Source of the DNA: an uncultured Prevotellaceae bacterium
GTDB taxonomy: Bacteria; Bacteroidota; Bacteroidia; Bacteroidales; Bacteroidaceae
NCBI GenBank assembly: GCA_946407895.1
Contig: CAMJQA010000037.1
Location: 1 to 34,621 of the forward strand
Length of the DNA: 34,621 nt
Direction: 5' to 3'
Both the position numbers and the translations under genes were made by a program. This document shows, piece by piece, positions 16,166 through 23,829 of this stretch (positions within the stretch are counted from its first letter, which is position 1; every line of letters begins with the position of its first letter). Under the pieces are notes generated by a model. The model worked only from the letters and a program-made list of their open reading frames with translations. It was not told where the DNA came from and did not search any database.

Positions 16166-17125
16166 ATGGACTTGAAAGAAAACTACCTGCCCAACGAGCA
16201 TCGCTACGACGATGCGGCCCTGTATGCGCGCTGCGGACGCAGCGGCGTGCTCCTGCCCCGGATAAGCCTGGGATTCTGGCACAATTTCGGAGCCGTCGAC
16301 CCCTATCAGCGCAGCCGCGACATCACGCACTACGCCTTCGACAACGGTATCACGCACTTCGACCTGGCCAACAACTACGGCCCACCATACGGCACGGCCG
16401 AGGAGACGATGGGACGCCTCATGCACGATGACTTCCGCCCCTACCGCGACGAATTGTTCATCTCTACAAAGGCAGGTTACGACATGTGGCCCGGGCCGTA
16501 CGGCAATTGGGGCTCACGCAAGTACCTGATGGCCAGTTTAGACCAAAGTCTGCGCCGCATGAACCTCGAATACGTCGATTTGTTCTACAGTCACCGCCTC
16601 GACCCCCTCACGCCGCTCGAAGAGACGCTGCAGACGCTTGTCGACGTCGTGCGCCAGGGAAAAGCGCTCTACGTGGGCATCTCCAACTGGCCCCTGGAGC
16701 AGCTTATGGTGGGCGAGCAGTACCTCAGGGAGCACGATGTGCCCCTGCTCATCTATCAGGGCAGGCTCAACATGATCGACCGCAAGCCGGTGGAGACGGG
16801 TATCCTCGACTTCTGCCGCAAAATGGGCGTAGGGTTCATCGCCTTCTCTCCATTGGCCCAGGGATTGCTCACCGACCGCTACCTGAACGGCATACCGGCC
16901 GACTCTCGCATGGCCAGGGGACGCACCCTGACCGACGACCGCCTCACACCGCAGGTTCTGGACCTCGTGTCGGCCCTCAGGGACAACGCCCGGGCCTCGG
17001 GTCGCTCTACTGCCGAGCAGGCATTGCGCTGGGTGCTCGAGCATGACGGCGTAACCTCCGTACTCGTAGGTGCCAGCAGCGTCGCCCAGCTCGCCGACAA
17101 CATGAAGTGCGTGCAAAATCCATAA
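16166..17125 (+). CDS. Aldo/keto reductase (YghZ/AKR14-like), short C terminus
   Basis: The 319-aa NADPH-dependent reductase has the full catalytic tetrad Asp66, Tyr71, Lys102 and His143 (in FDLANNYGPPYG, STKAGYDM and YSHRLD). YGPPYGTAEETMG and KYLMASLDQSLRRM are typical of the L-glyceraldehyde-3-phosphate reductase group. Relatives normally run some 20-30 residues further after VAQLADNM; here the protein ends CVQNP, because the 42-bp array E begins inside the last codons and supplies the stop. It probably acts on sugar aldehydes in the cytoplasm. A second, unrelated-looking aldo/keto reductase follows across the array. Confidence 0.9.
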   Translation: MDLKENYLPNEHRYDDAALYARCGRSGVLLPRISLGFWHNFGAVDPYQRSRDITHYAFDNGITHFDLANNYGPPYGTAEETMGRLMHDDFRPYRDELFISTKAGYDMWPGPYGNWGSRKYLMASLDQSLRRMNLEYVDLFYSHRLDPLTPLEETLQTLVDVVRQGKALYVGISNWPLEQLMVGEQYLREHDVPLLIYQGRLNMIDRKPVETGILDFCRKMGVGFIAFSPLAQGLLTDRYLNGIPADSRMARGRTLTDDRLTPQVLDLVSALRDNARASGRSTAEQALRWVLEHDGVTSVLVGASSVAQLADNMKCVQNP

Positions 17126-17231
17126 TATATTGCCTCTGTAAACCTGCAGTTCGTCCAAAATCTATGATTTATAGCCTTTGTAAACCTGCAGTTCATCCAA
17201 AATACAAAATTTATAACCTATGACAATTGAC
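17109..17231 (-). repeat. 42-bp tandem array E, two full and two partial copies
   Basis: Full units start at 17132 and 17174 (each with GTAAACCTGCAGTTC followed by TCCAAAAT). A 5' partial copy from 17109 covers the end and stop codon of the first aldo/keto reductase. A 3' partial copy from 17216 covers the ATG of the second. On the minus strand the core reads CTGCAGGTTTACA, a variant of the core in arrays A and B. The array occupies the whole intergenic space and part of both genes. Confidence 0.88.
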
Positions 17232-18569
17232 AGAAGACACTTCCTAAAGCGGCTGGGCCTAACGGCAAGCACAGCTATGATGAGTCTCGACTCACTTACG
17301 GCACTTGCCGATAGGCAGCAGTCATCCTCGGCGCAAAGTGCTGCTCATGACGGCATGACACTGCGCACCCAGAACCGTACCGGCGAGCGTGTATCGCTAC
17401 TGGGCTTCGGCATGATGCGTTTGCCGGCAGAAAACCAGGAACTCGTGAACAAAATGGTGGATTATGCCCTGGATCATGGCGTAAACTACTTCGACACGGC
17501 TCCCATATACAGCGGTGGGCGCAACGAGGCTGCCACTGGCGCCGCATTGAGCCGACATCCGCGTGGCAAGTACTTCATAACGACCAAAATGTCCAACTAT
17601 GGCAAGAATACTTGGCCCCTGGGCGAATCGAAGAAGATCTACGAGAAATCATTCCGCGACCTGCGCGTAAAGTATATCGATAACTACCTGATGCACGGCG
17701 TGGGGCAGGGCGGAATGGACGAATTTCGGGGCCGCTTTCTGGACAATGGCCTGCTAGACTTCCTCCTGAAGGAGCGCGAGGCCGGCCGAATCAGGCATTT
17801 GGGCTTCTCGTATCACGGAGACGTGCGCGTTTTCGACTGGCTCATAGACCATAACAAAGATTATCATTGGGATTTGGTGCAGATACAGATGAATTTCCTC
17901 GACTGGCGCCATGCTTCGCTCAGTAAGGGCGGATGGAAGCAAGATGCCGATGCCGAATACCTGTATGGCAAGCTCGAGAAGGCCGGCATACAGGTCGTGG
18001 TGATGGAACCATTGCGCGGTGGCTCGCTGGCACAGATCCCCAAGGAGTACAGCAAGCAGCTGCAGGCTCTCAGGCCCGATGCCTCTGCCGCCGAGTGGGC
18101 TTTCCGCTGGGTAGGATCGCATCCCAACATCCTGACTACCCTGAGTGGTATGAATAAGATGGAACACTTGGTGGAAAACGTGAAGACTCACTCCCCATTA
18201 GTGGCTTGTACCGATGCCGAGAATGAACTGTTGGAGAGGATAGCCGACGGAATGGCCGGAATACCTACTGTACCCTGCACAACATGCGCCTACTGCATGC
18301 CCTGTCCGCACGGTGTTGATATACCAGGCAACTTCAGTTTCTACAACAAGGCTGTCAACGACCATCTGCTGCCACTCCCGGAAACCTCCGACTCCACTTA
18401 TGCCGAACGGAAGGAACGCTTCATAAAAGCGTACCGCAAAGCCATTCCGGCCGAGCATCGCGCTTATCGCTGCACGAACTGTGAGGTCTGCTTGTCGAAG
18501 TGTCCGCAGCAAATTCGCATACCCAACCAGATGGCACGCCTAATGGAACTGATACGGAGCAAAGGGTAG
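17220..18569 (+). CDS. Tat-type aldo/keto reductase with C-terminal 4Fe-4S domain
   Basis: The 449-aa protein starts with a twin-arginine-like leader (DRRHFLKRLGLTAST), followed by an aldo/keto reductase barrel (about residues 45-330) and a ferredoxin-like C terminus. The barrel shows YFDTAPIYSGGRNE, TTKMSNY and YLMHGV for the Asp-Tyr-Lys-His tetrad. The C terminus has CTTCAYCMPCPHGVDIP and CTNCEVCLSKCPQQIRIP, enough cysteines for two 4Fe-4S clusters. This group is common in anaerobic Bacteroidetes and presumably couples substrate reduction to iron-sulfur electron transfer; the substrate is unknown. The ATG lies in the last partial unit of array E, with no Shine-Dalgarno. Confidence 0.9.
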   Translation: MTIDRRHFLKRLGLTASTAMMSLDSLTALADRQQSSSAQSAAHDGMTLRTQNRTGERVSLLGFGMMRLPAENQELVNKMVDYALDHGVNYFDTAPIYSGGRNEAATGAALSRHPRGKYFITTKMSNYGKNTWPLGESKKIYEKSFRDLRVKYIDNYLMHGVGQGGMDEFRGRFLDNGLLDFLLKEREAGRIRHLGFSYHGDVRVFDWLIDHNKDYHWDLVQIQMNFLDWRHASLSKGGWKQDADAEYLYGKLEKAGIQVVVMEPLRGGSLAQIPKEYSKQLQALRPDASAAEWAFRWVGSHPNILTTLSGMNKMEHLVENVKTHSPLVACTDAENELLERIADGMAGIPTVPCTTCAYCMPCPHGVDIPGNFSFYNKAVNDHLLPLPETSDSTYAERKERFIKAYRKAIPAEHRAYRCTNCEVCLSKCPQQIRIPNQMARLMELIRSKG

Positions 18570-18609
18570 GGGGAGGAGAGAGCAGGAATACTGTCTTTTC
18601 ACACTCCCT

Positions 18610-19188
18610 TCAGAGCTCCGTAAGCCTCAAAAAGTATTCATGCAGGCGCGTGTCGGTAGTCAGTTCGGGGTGGAAGGCAGTAGCCAACTGACTGCCCTGC
18701 TGCACGGCGGTTATACGACCGTCTGTCTCCGTCAGGATGCGAACTTGGCTCGAGAGTGTCCTCAGTACATAGGGCGCGCGGATGAAGGTCATGGGTATCC
18801 TTGTTCCCACATCTTGTATGTTGCCCGTTGTCTGGAAGCTGCCCAGCTGGCGGCCGTAGGCATTGCGACAAACATCCGTGTCCATTGTGGAAAGTCCCTG
18901 GCGTGGCCTGCCGTTCTCTTGCCGGGCCAGGAGTATGAGCCCTGCGCAGGTGCCGAAGACGGGTAACCCCTCCAGTATGTCCTTCCGGATTGGCGCAAGC
19001 AGACCCAGTTGTATCAGGAGCCTGCACTGCACAGTGGACTCGCCACCTGGAAGGATTAGTCCGTCCTTTGGTTGCATCCAGTCAGACAACTGGCGTACCT
19101 GAAACGATTGTACGCCAAGTTGGCGGAGCATCATTTCATGTTCGGCAAAGGCACCTTGCAGTGCCAGAACAGCTATACGCTTCATCAT
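18610..19188 (-). CDS. pdxT: PLP synthase glutaminase subunit PdxT
   Basis: The 192-aa class-I glutamine amidotransferase releases ammonia from glutamine and hands it to PdxS for the DXP-independent synthesis of pyridoxal 5'-phosphate. The catalytic triad is visible: Cys81 in FGTCAGLIL, and His173 with Glu175 in AFHPELT. The N-terminal AVLALQGAFAEHE and LPGGEST are family signatures. The ATG at 19188 overlaps the pdxS stop by one base (TAATG); ATG at 19185 is an alternative. It is the third gene of the regulator-pdxS-pdxT operon and converges with the aldo/keto reductase gene. Confidence 0.95.
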   Translation of the reverse strand: MMKRIAVLALQGAFAEHEMMLRQLGVQSFQVRQLSDWMQPKDGLILPGGESTVQCRLLIQLGLLAPIRKDILEGLPVFGTCAGLILLARQENGRPRQGLSTMDTDVCRNAYGRQLGSFQTTGNIQDVGTRIPMTFIRAPYVLRTLSSQVRILTETDGRITAVQQGSQLATAFHPELTTDTRLHEYFLRLTEL

Positions 19189-20063
19189 TATTTTCCCCGT
19201 TCGGCCATCAGAATCTGGATCTCTTGTTCGTTGATGCCAACCATAGCTTCACCGAGGTCTTCACTCAGTTTGGCCAGCATTCCGGCATCCTGATAGTTCG
19301 TCACGGCCTGTACGATGGCCTTGGCGCGCTTCTCTGGGTTGCCGCTCTTGAAGATTCCGCTGCCCACGAACACTCCCTCGGCGCCCATCATCATCAGCAA
19401 GGCTGCATCGGCCGGGGTAGCTATGCCTCCGGCTGCAAAGTTCACTACAGGCAGATGACCATTCTCATGTACGTAGCGAACCAGCTCCAGGGGTGCCTGC
19501 ATTTCTTTGGCCGCCTCGTATAGCTCTTCCTCGGCCAAGGAGGAAATTCTGCGTATCTCGCTCTGCATCTTCCGCATGTGGCTGACGGCCTGCACCACGT
19601 CGCCTGTGCCTGGCTCTCCCTTGGTGCGAATCATTGTGGCCCCCTCGGCAATGCGGCGCAATGCCTCGCCCAGGTTCCTGGCACCGCACACGAAGGGGAC
19701 GCGGAACTGGTGCTTGTCGATGTGGAAGACACTGTCGGCCGGGCTCAGTACCTCGCTCTCGTCTATGTAATCTATCTCGATGGCCTCCAATATGCGGGCC
19801 TCGGCCGTGTGGCCGATGCGACATTTGGCCATTACGGGGATGGAAACTGCCTGCTGGATGCCGCGTATCATTGCCGGGTCGCTCATGCGTGCCACGCCTC
19901 CGGCTGCACGTATGTCGGCCGGGATGCGCTCCAGGGCCATTACTGCGCAGGCTCCGGCCTGTTCGGCAATACGGGCCTGCTCGGGGGTTGTGACGTCCAT
20001 GATGACTCCGCCCTTGAGCATCTGTGCCAGCTGGCGGTTCAGTTCTTGTCTGTTTTCGTTCAT
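19188..20063 (-). CDS. pdxS: PLP synthase lyase subunit PdxS
   Basis: The 291-aa TIM-barrel enzyme condenses ribose 5-phosphate, glyceraldehyde 3-phosphate and ammonia into pyridoxal 5'-phosphate. The active-site residues are Asp23 (GGVIMDVTT), Lys80 (VMAKCRIGH) and Lys148 ([11 protein letters not shown]). [28 protein letters not shown] and the later [20 protein letters not shown] are highly conserved signatures. The start codon overlaps the stop of the upstream regulator gene (ATGA), so translation is probably coupled. The PLP produced is the cofactor for CysK, MetY and GcvP encoded in the same window. Confidence 0.97.
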   Translation of the reverse strand: MNENRQELNRQLAQMLKGGVIMDVTTPEQARIAEQAGACAVMALERIPADIRAAGGVARMSDPAMIRGIQQAVSIPVMAKCRIGHTAEARILEAIEIDYIDESEVLSPADSVFHIDKHQFRVPFVCGARNLGEALRRIAEGATMIRTKGEPGTGDVVQAVSHMRKMQSEIRRISSLAEEELYEAAKEMQAPLELVRYVHENGHLPVVNFAAGGIATPADAALLMMMGAEGVFVGSGIFKSGNPEKRAKAIVQAVTNYQDAGMLAKLSEDLGEAMVGINEQEIQILMAERGK

Positions 20064-20947
20064 AACTTCTTCCTGTATCTTGTAGGTGTCTGTGCAAATT
20101 GCTTACGGAAAAACTTGCAGAAGTGAGCCTGACTGCTGAAGTTCAGCTTGCAGGCAATCTCCTGTACGGTAAGACGAGTGTTGTCCAGCAGGCGTGCAGC
20201 TTCACTGGCGATGCGATCATCGATGATGGCCTTGGGCGAAAGGCCGGCTGTGCGACGGGTCACCTGAGCCAGGTATCCTGCTGCTACGTTGAGGCTGTCG
20301 GCGTAGAAGTTTACATCGCTGTTCGTGCGAAAGTGCAGTTCCAGTTGGCGCAGGAACTGCTGATACAGCTCCCTGCTGCGGCTGGTGATCCCTAACGGTC
20401 TTATGGCATGCGTGTCCAGCCATTGATGAGCACGGCGCAAGGCCTCGTCGGCCGGGATGCCTTCGTTCAGGTAGAAAGCAGCAGCCGATGCAAAGGTATT
20501 GGCCTCGCCGTGTGTCTGGAACTCAGAGGAGGGAATAATCATGGTGCACAATGGTACGAGCCGGAAGTTAATCTCGCCAGCCAATTCTGTTGGTACCAGG
20601 CGCTCGCCCTGAACAGACTTCATGAGTGGCACATATATGACATGGCGCGGGTTGTACTTTGAAAGCATGTCAATGATAACCTGCAATGTCTCCTGCGTAC
20701 GTATCAAGCCGATTTTCACCGTCTGCGGTTCAACGTCGTTCATGATAGCCTCCACCTGTCCCTGCACAACGTTCGCAGGCAGGTCGTGAAACTCCTGTAT
20801 GCCCAGGGTGTTCTGCACGGTCAGCGAGGTGATGGCCGAGACAGCATAGCCACCCAGTGCTGCAATAGTGCGGATGTCGGCCTGGATGCCCGAGCCGCCT
20901 GCTGGGTCGGAGCCTGTAATGGTCAATATAGGTCTGTTGTTCTGCAT
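20060..20947 (-). CDS. ThiD/pyridoxal-kinase-like domain fused to an AraC-type DNA-binding domain
   Basis: The 295-aa protein is a fusion. Residues 1-182 resemble hydroxymethylpyrimidine/pyridoxal kinases (ThiD/PdxK): [40 protein letters not shown] and VKIGLI. The kinase is shortened. About 60 residues expected between the IIPSSE region and the anion-hole loop are missing, and the catalytic GTGCT loop reads GEANT, so it probably binds but does not phosphorylate. Residues about 205-295 are an AraC helix-turn-helix pair ([20 protein letters not shown], then [16 protein letters not shown]). It is the first gene of the pdxS-pdxT operon and overlaps pdxS by 4 nt, so it is likely a vitamer-sensing regulator of PLP synthesis (inference). 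A weak TTCCTTTG lies just upstream on the minus strand. Confidence 0.88.
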   Translation of the reverse strand: MQNNRPILTITGSDPAGGSGIQADIRTIAALGGYAVSAITSLTVQNTLGIQEFHDLPANVVQGQVEAIMNDVEPQTVKIGLIRTQETLQVIIDMLSKYNPRHVIYVPLMKSVQGERLVPTELAGEINFRLVPLCTMIIPSSEFQTHGEANTFASAAAFYLNEGIPADEALRRAHQWLDTHAIRPLGITSRSRELYQQFLRQLELHFRTNSDVNFYADSLNVAAGYLAQVTRRTAGLSPKAIIDDRIASEAARLLDNTRLTVQEIACKLNFSSQAHFCKFFRKQFAQTPTRYRKKL

Positions 20948-21097
20948 TTCGGATGCAAAGGAACGTCTTTTCCGCGACATGCCGAAATAAAACTCCGAAA
21001 AAGACAAACTATTCTCTGAAAAGTATAAACGGCGGATGGTACGAAAGGGTCCTTCATAGGGAAATATGTGCGCCGGAACATAATTTCGCCGGAAATG

Positions 21098-21129
21098 TTT
21101 GGGAGACAGAAAAAATCTTCATACATTTG
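21098..21129 (+). promoter_or_regulatory. Promoter of lplA and probably the gcv operon
   Basis: TTTG (21098-21101), 20 bp, then TACATTTG (21122-21129) give a full consensus match, 23 nt before the lplA ATG at 21153. No equally good promoter was seen before gcvT, so this may drive lplA-gcvT-gcvH. Confidence 0.8.
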
Positions 21130-21152
21130 CAGGCGCATTGCCAAAAGAAGAA

Positions 21153-22154
21153 ATGTTTATGCAGTATATCTGTTTACCCCCCGGCATATCTGCCCGTCGC
21201 CTGCCTTTCTACCTGGCGATGGAGGAGTATGTGGCCCGCGAGAAGAGGACGGGGCATGATGCATTCTTCATTTGGCAGGTAGAGCCTACTGTCATCTTTG
21301 GGCGTAATCAGCTGATAGAGAACGAAGTGAACCTGGACTATTGCCGACGCAACGGCATTCAGACCTATCGCCGAAAGAGCGGCGGCGGGTGCGTATATGC
21401 CGATAGCGGTAACATCATGTTCTCGTATATTACCGACGAACAGGGCGTTAACTTCACCTACGGACGTTACGTTAGTCTCGTAGTGGGTATGCTGCAGCGG
21501 CTGGGCGTTCCGGCTACGGCCAGCGGTAGGAACGATATACTTGTGGATGGGCGCAAGGTGAGCGGAAACGCCTTCTATCGGCTGCCCGGGCGTAGCATAG
21601 TGCATGGCACGATGCTGTACGACACGAACATGCAGCATATGGAAGGGGCTCTTACGCCCGATGGGGAGAAACTGCATTCGAAGGGCGTGGAGAGCGTGCG
21701 CCAGCGTGTAGCCTTGCTCCGCGACTACCTTGATATAGACCTGCAGGCCTTCAAGGATTTTGCCCGTAGCTTCCTATGCGGGGACGAGAGGCTGATGCTC
21801 GCGGAAGCCGATGTGGCCCGTATAGAGGAACTGGAGCAGGAATATCTGGCCACCGACTTCATCATGGGCCATAATCCGCGCTACTCTGTCGTGCGGAGGC
21901 GGCGAATGGAAGGTGTGGGTACCCTGGAGGCTCGTTTGGAACTGAAGAACGGCATGTTGAAGGGCATAAACCTGGTGGGTGATTACTTCCTGGTTGGCGA
22001 CCTGGACGGCGGCCTTCTGGCTCTCCTGCACGATGTGCCTCTCTGCCGCGAAGCCCTGGAAAGCGTCGTGCCCGACCGATTGGACAATATCATACGGGGG
22101 CTGCGGCGCGAGGATTTCATACGCCTGCTCACAGAGGACAGACATGAGGGTTAG
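21153..22154 (+). CDS. lplA: Lipoate-protein ligase
   Basis: The 333-aa enzyme adenylates lipoate and transfers it to a lysine of lipoyl domains, here most likely GcvH. Signatures are FGRNQLIENEVN, TYRRKSGGGCVYADSGN (the lipoate/ATP loop, near residue 75), and GRNDILVDGRKVSGNA with the catalytic Lys135. A C-terminal accessory domain (about residues 250-333) is present, so it is of the full-length LplA type. The start at 21153 is preceded by a purine-rich AAAAGAAGAA; ATG at 21159 is a near alternative. It precedes gcvT by 71 nt, which places the modifying enzyme directly with its substrate operon. Confidence 0.94.
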   Translation: MFMQYICLPPGISARRLPFYLAMEEYVAREKRTGHDAFFIWQVEPTVIFGRNQLIENEVNLDYCRRNGIQTYRRKSGGGCVYADSGNIMFSYITDEQGVNFTYGRYVSLVVGMLQRLGVPATASGRNDILVDGRKVSGNAFYRLPGRSIVHGTMLYDTNMQHMEGALTPDGEKLHSKGVESVRQRVALLRDYLDIDLQAFKDFARSFLCGDERLMLAEADVARIEELEQEYLATDFIMGHNPRYSVVRRRRMEGVGTLEARLELKNGMLKGINLVGDYFLVGDLDGGLLALLHDVPLCREALESVVPDRLDNIIRGLRREDFIRLLTEDRHEG

Positions 22155-22167
22155 TACTATTCGTATT

Positions 22168-22213
22168 CGATATTATCATAATTAAATATATCCATCGACA
22201 TTATCACAATTAA
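22168..22213. repeat. 18-bp direct repeat upstream of gcvT
   Basis: CGATATTATCATAATTAA (22168-22185) recurs 28 bp further on as CGACATTATCACAATTAA (22196-22213), 16 of 18 positions identical, just before gcvT. It may be a pair of regulator sites or a simple duplication. No glycine-riboswitch-like structure was seen here. Confidence 0.55.
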
Positions 22214-22225
22214 TTATAGCATTCT

Positions 22226-23305
22226 ATGGAAAACAAAAGAACATGTCTCTATGACAAGCACGAAGCCCTGGGCGCCCTGATTCAGCCCTTCGGGGGTTTC
22301 GATATGCCTATTCAGTACTCAACAATAGTGGAGGAGCACAATGCCGTACGGCACGACTGCGGCGTTTTCGACGTGAGCCACATGGGCGAAGTGCTCGTGG
22401 GCGGAAAGGATGCCGAACGTTTCGTGAACGTCGTCTTTACGAACGATGTTAAGGATATGCCCGAGGGCAAGATTCTCTACGGTATGATGTGCTTCCCCGA
22501 CGGTGGCGTGGTTGATGACCTGCTGGTGTATAAATTGCGCGGGGGGCGCTTCCTCTTAGTCATAAATGCCGCCAATATCGATAAGGACTGGGCTTGGATT
22601 CAGCAGCAGGCCGAGGGCTACGACCTTGCCCTGGAGCATCTGAGCGACCATTACGGTGAGCTGGCCGTTCAGGGGCCTAATTCAGAGGCTGTGATGGAGG
22701 AGGTGCTGGGCATTCCATGCCGCGAGCTGACGTTCTATACGTTCAAGACGTTGGGCGAAGTCATTGTGAGCCGGACGGGCTATACAGGCGAGGACGGATT
22801 CGAGATCTATGCCGAGCCAGCGTATATCCGCCAGTGCTGGGATCGTCTGTTGGCCTCTGGGCGTTGCAAGCCCTGTGGCCTTGGGTGCCGCGATACGCTT
22901 CGTTTCGAGGTGGGACTGCCGCTTTATGGCGATGAACTGTCGGCCGACATATCGCCCATCATGGCCGGCCTTTCCATGTTCGTAAAGCTGGACAAGCCCG
23001 ACTTCATCGGCCGCGAGGCACTGGCACGCCAGAAGGCTGAGGGCGTGAGCCGCAAGCTTGTAGGCATAGAGCTTCGTGACAAGGCCATCCCACGCCACGG
23101 CTATACGGTGCTTCGTGAGGGGCAGCCCATCGGCGAGGTAACCACTGGGTATCATACCATATCCACAGACAAGAGTGTCTGCATGGCTCTTATCGATGCC
23201 GGGCAGGCCACGCTGGGCAACGAGGTTGAGATACAGATACGCAAGAAGACCTTCCCGGGCGTGGTATGCAAGCGGAAGTTCTATGACAAGCACTATAGGA
23301 AATAA
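22226..23305 (+). CDS. gcvT: Glycine cleavage system T protein (aminomethyltransferase)
   Basis: The 359-aa tetrahydrofolate-dependent aminomethyltransferase takes the aminomethyl group from lipoyl-GcvH, releasing ammonia and forming methylene-THF. Signatures are LYDKHEALGALIQPFGGFDMP at the start (first half shown), DVSHMGEV, AVQGPNSEAVME, SRTGYTGEDGFEIY and the C-terminal LRFEVGLPLYGDEL. Length is normal (about 360). It is the first of the five gcv/lpd genes, 71 nt after lplA, and is followed by gcvH after 32 nt. Confidence 0.97.
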   Translation: MENKRTCLYDKHEALGALIQPFGGFDMPIQYSTIVEEHNAVRHDCGVFDVSHMGEVLVGGKDAERFVNVVFTNDVKDMPEGKILYGMMCFPDGGVVDDLLVYKLRGGRFLLVINAANIDKDWAWIQQQAEGYDLALEHLSDHYGELAVQGPNSEAVMEEVLGIPCRELTFYTFKTLGEVIVSRTGYTGEDGFEIYAEPAYIRQCWDRLLASGRCKPCGLGCRDTLRFEVGLPLYGDELSADISPIMAGLSMFVKLDKPDFIGREALARQKAEGVSRKLVGIELRDKAIPRHGYTVLREGQPIGEVTTGYHTISTDKSVCMALIDAGQATLGNEVEIQIRKKTFPGVVCKRKFYDKHYRK

Positions 23306-23337
23306 ATTCATTCATCATTATAAAACAAAACTGTATT

Positions 23338-23721
23338 ATGGCTAAAGTAATGGAAGGACTCCGATATAGCGAGTCGCATGAGTATGTACGAGTTGAAGGT
23401 AATTACGGATTCGTAGGTATCACTGACTATGCTCAGCATGCCCTGGGTAATGTGGTCTATGTGGATATGCCCGAGGTGGGCGATGAAGTGACTGCCGGCG
23501 AGGAATTCGGTGCGGTGGAGAGCGTGAAGGCTGCCAGCGACCTTATCAGCCCCGTCAGCGGCACTGTCGTCGGGGTGAACGAGGCTCTCGAGGACGAGCC
23601 TGAGCTGGTGAACAAAGACGCTTTCGAGAACTGGATTATCAAGGTGGAGCTATCGGATGCCAGCGAGCTGGATGCCCTGATGGACGCCAAGGCTTACACC
23701 GATTACACCGAGAAGCTGTAA
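23338..23721 (+). CDS. gcvH: Glycine cleavage system H protein
   Basis: This is the 127-aa lipoyl carrier of the glycine cleavage complex. The lipoylated residue is Lys64 in AVESVKAASDL, in the expected hairpin position. YSESHEYVRVEGN, VGITDYAQHALGNVVYVDMP and NKDAFENWIIKVE are classic family segments. It shuttles the methylamine group between GcvP, GcvT and Lpd. A folded element (23733-23802) separates it from gcvPA, which may help set a higher level of this carrier than of the large GcvP subunits. Confidence 0.98.
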   Translation: MAKVMEGLRYSESHEYVRVEGNYGFVGITDYAQHALGNVVYVDMPEVGDEVTAGEEFGAVESVKAASDLISPVSGTVVGVNEALEDEPELVNKDAFENWIIKVELSDASELDALMDAKAYTDYTEKL

Positions 23722-23732
23722 CTGTATATCCT

Positions 23733-23802
23733 GCGATGCCGGCGCCTCTCAGTATCCAGACCTACCTGTATCTTGATACTGCGATGTCACGGCATCGCTT
23801 TT
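23733..23802 (+). terminator. Two-tier hairpin with T-rich tail between gcvH and gcvPA
   Basis: The outer stem pairs GCGATGCCG (23733-23741) with CGGCATCGC (23790-23798), followed by TTTTATT. The inner stem pairs CAGTATC (23750-23756) with GATACTG (23775-23781). Internal loops are 8 nt on each side. It could be a leaky terminator, a 3'-end stabiliser for lplA-gcvT-gcvH mRNA or a processing site. No promoter for gcvPA was seen after it, so complete termination seems unlikely. Confidence 0.7.
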
Positions 23803-23829
23803 ATTAACCCTTAATTCCGATTATTATAG

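Noticed and set aside
22155..22225. Glycine riboswitch ahead of gcvT
   Set aside because: The 71-nt gap is AT-rich with a direct repeat only; no paired aptamer structure was found.
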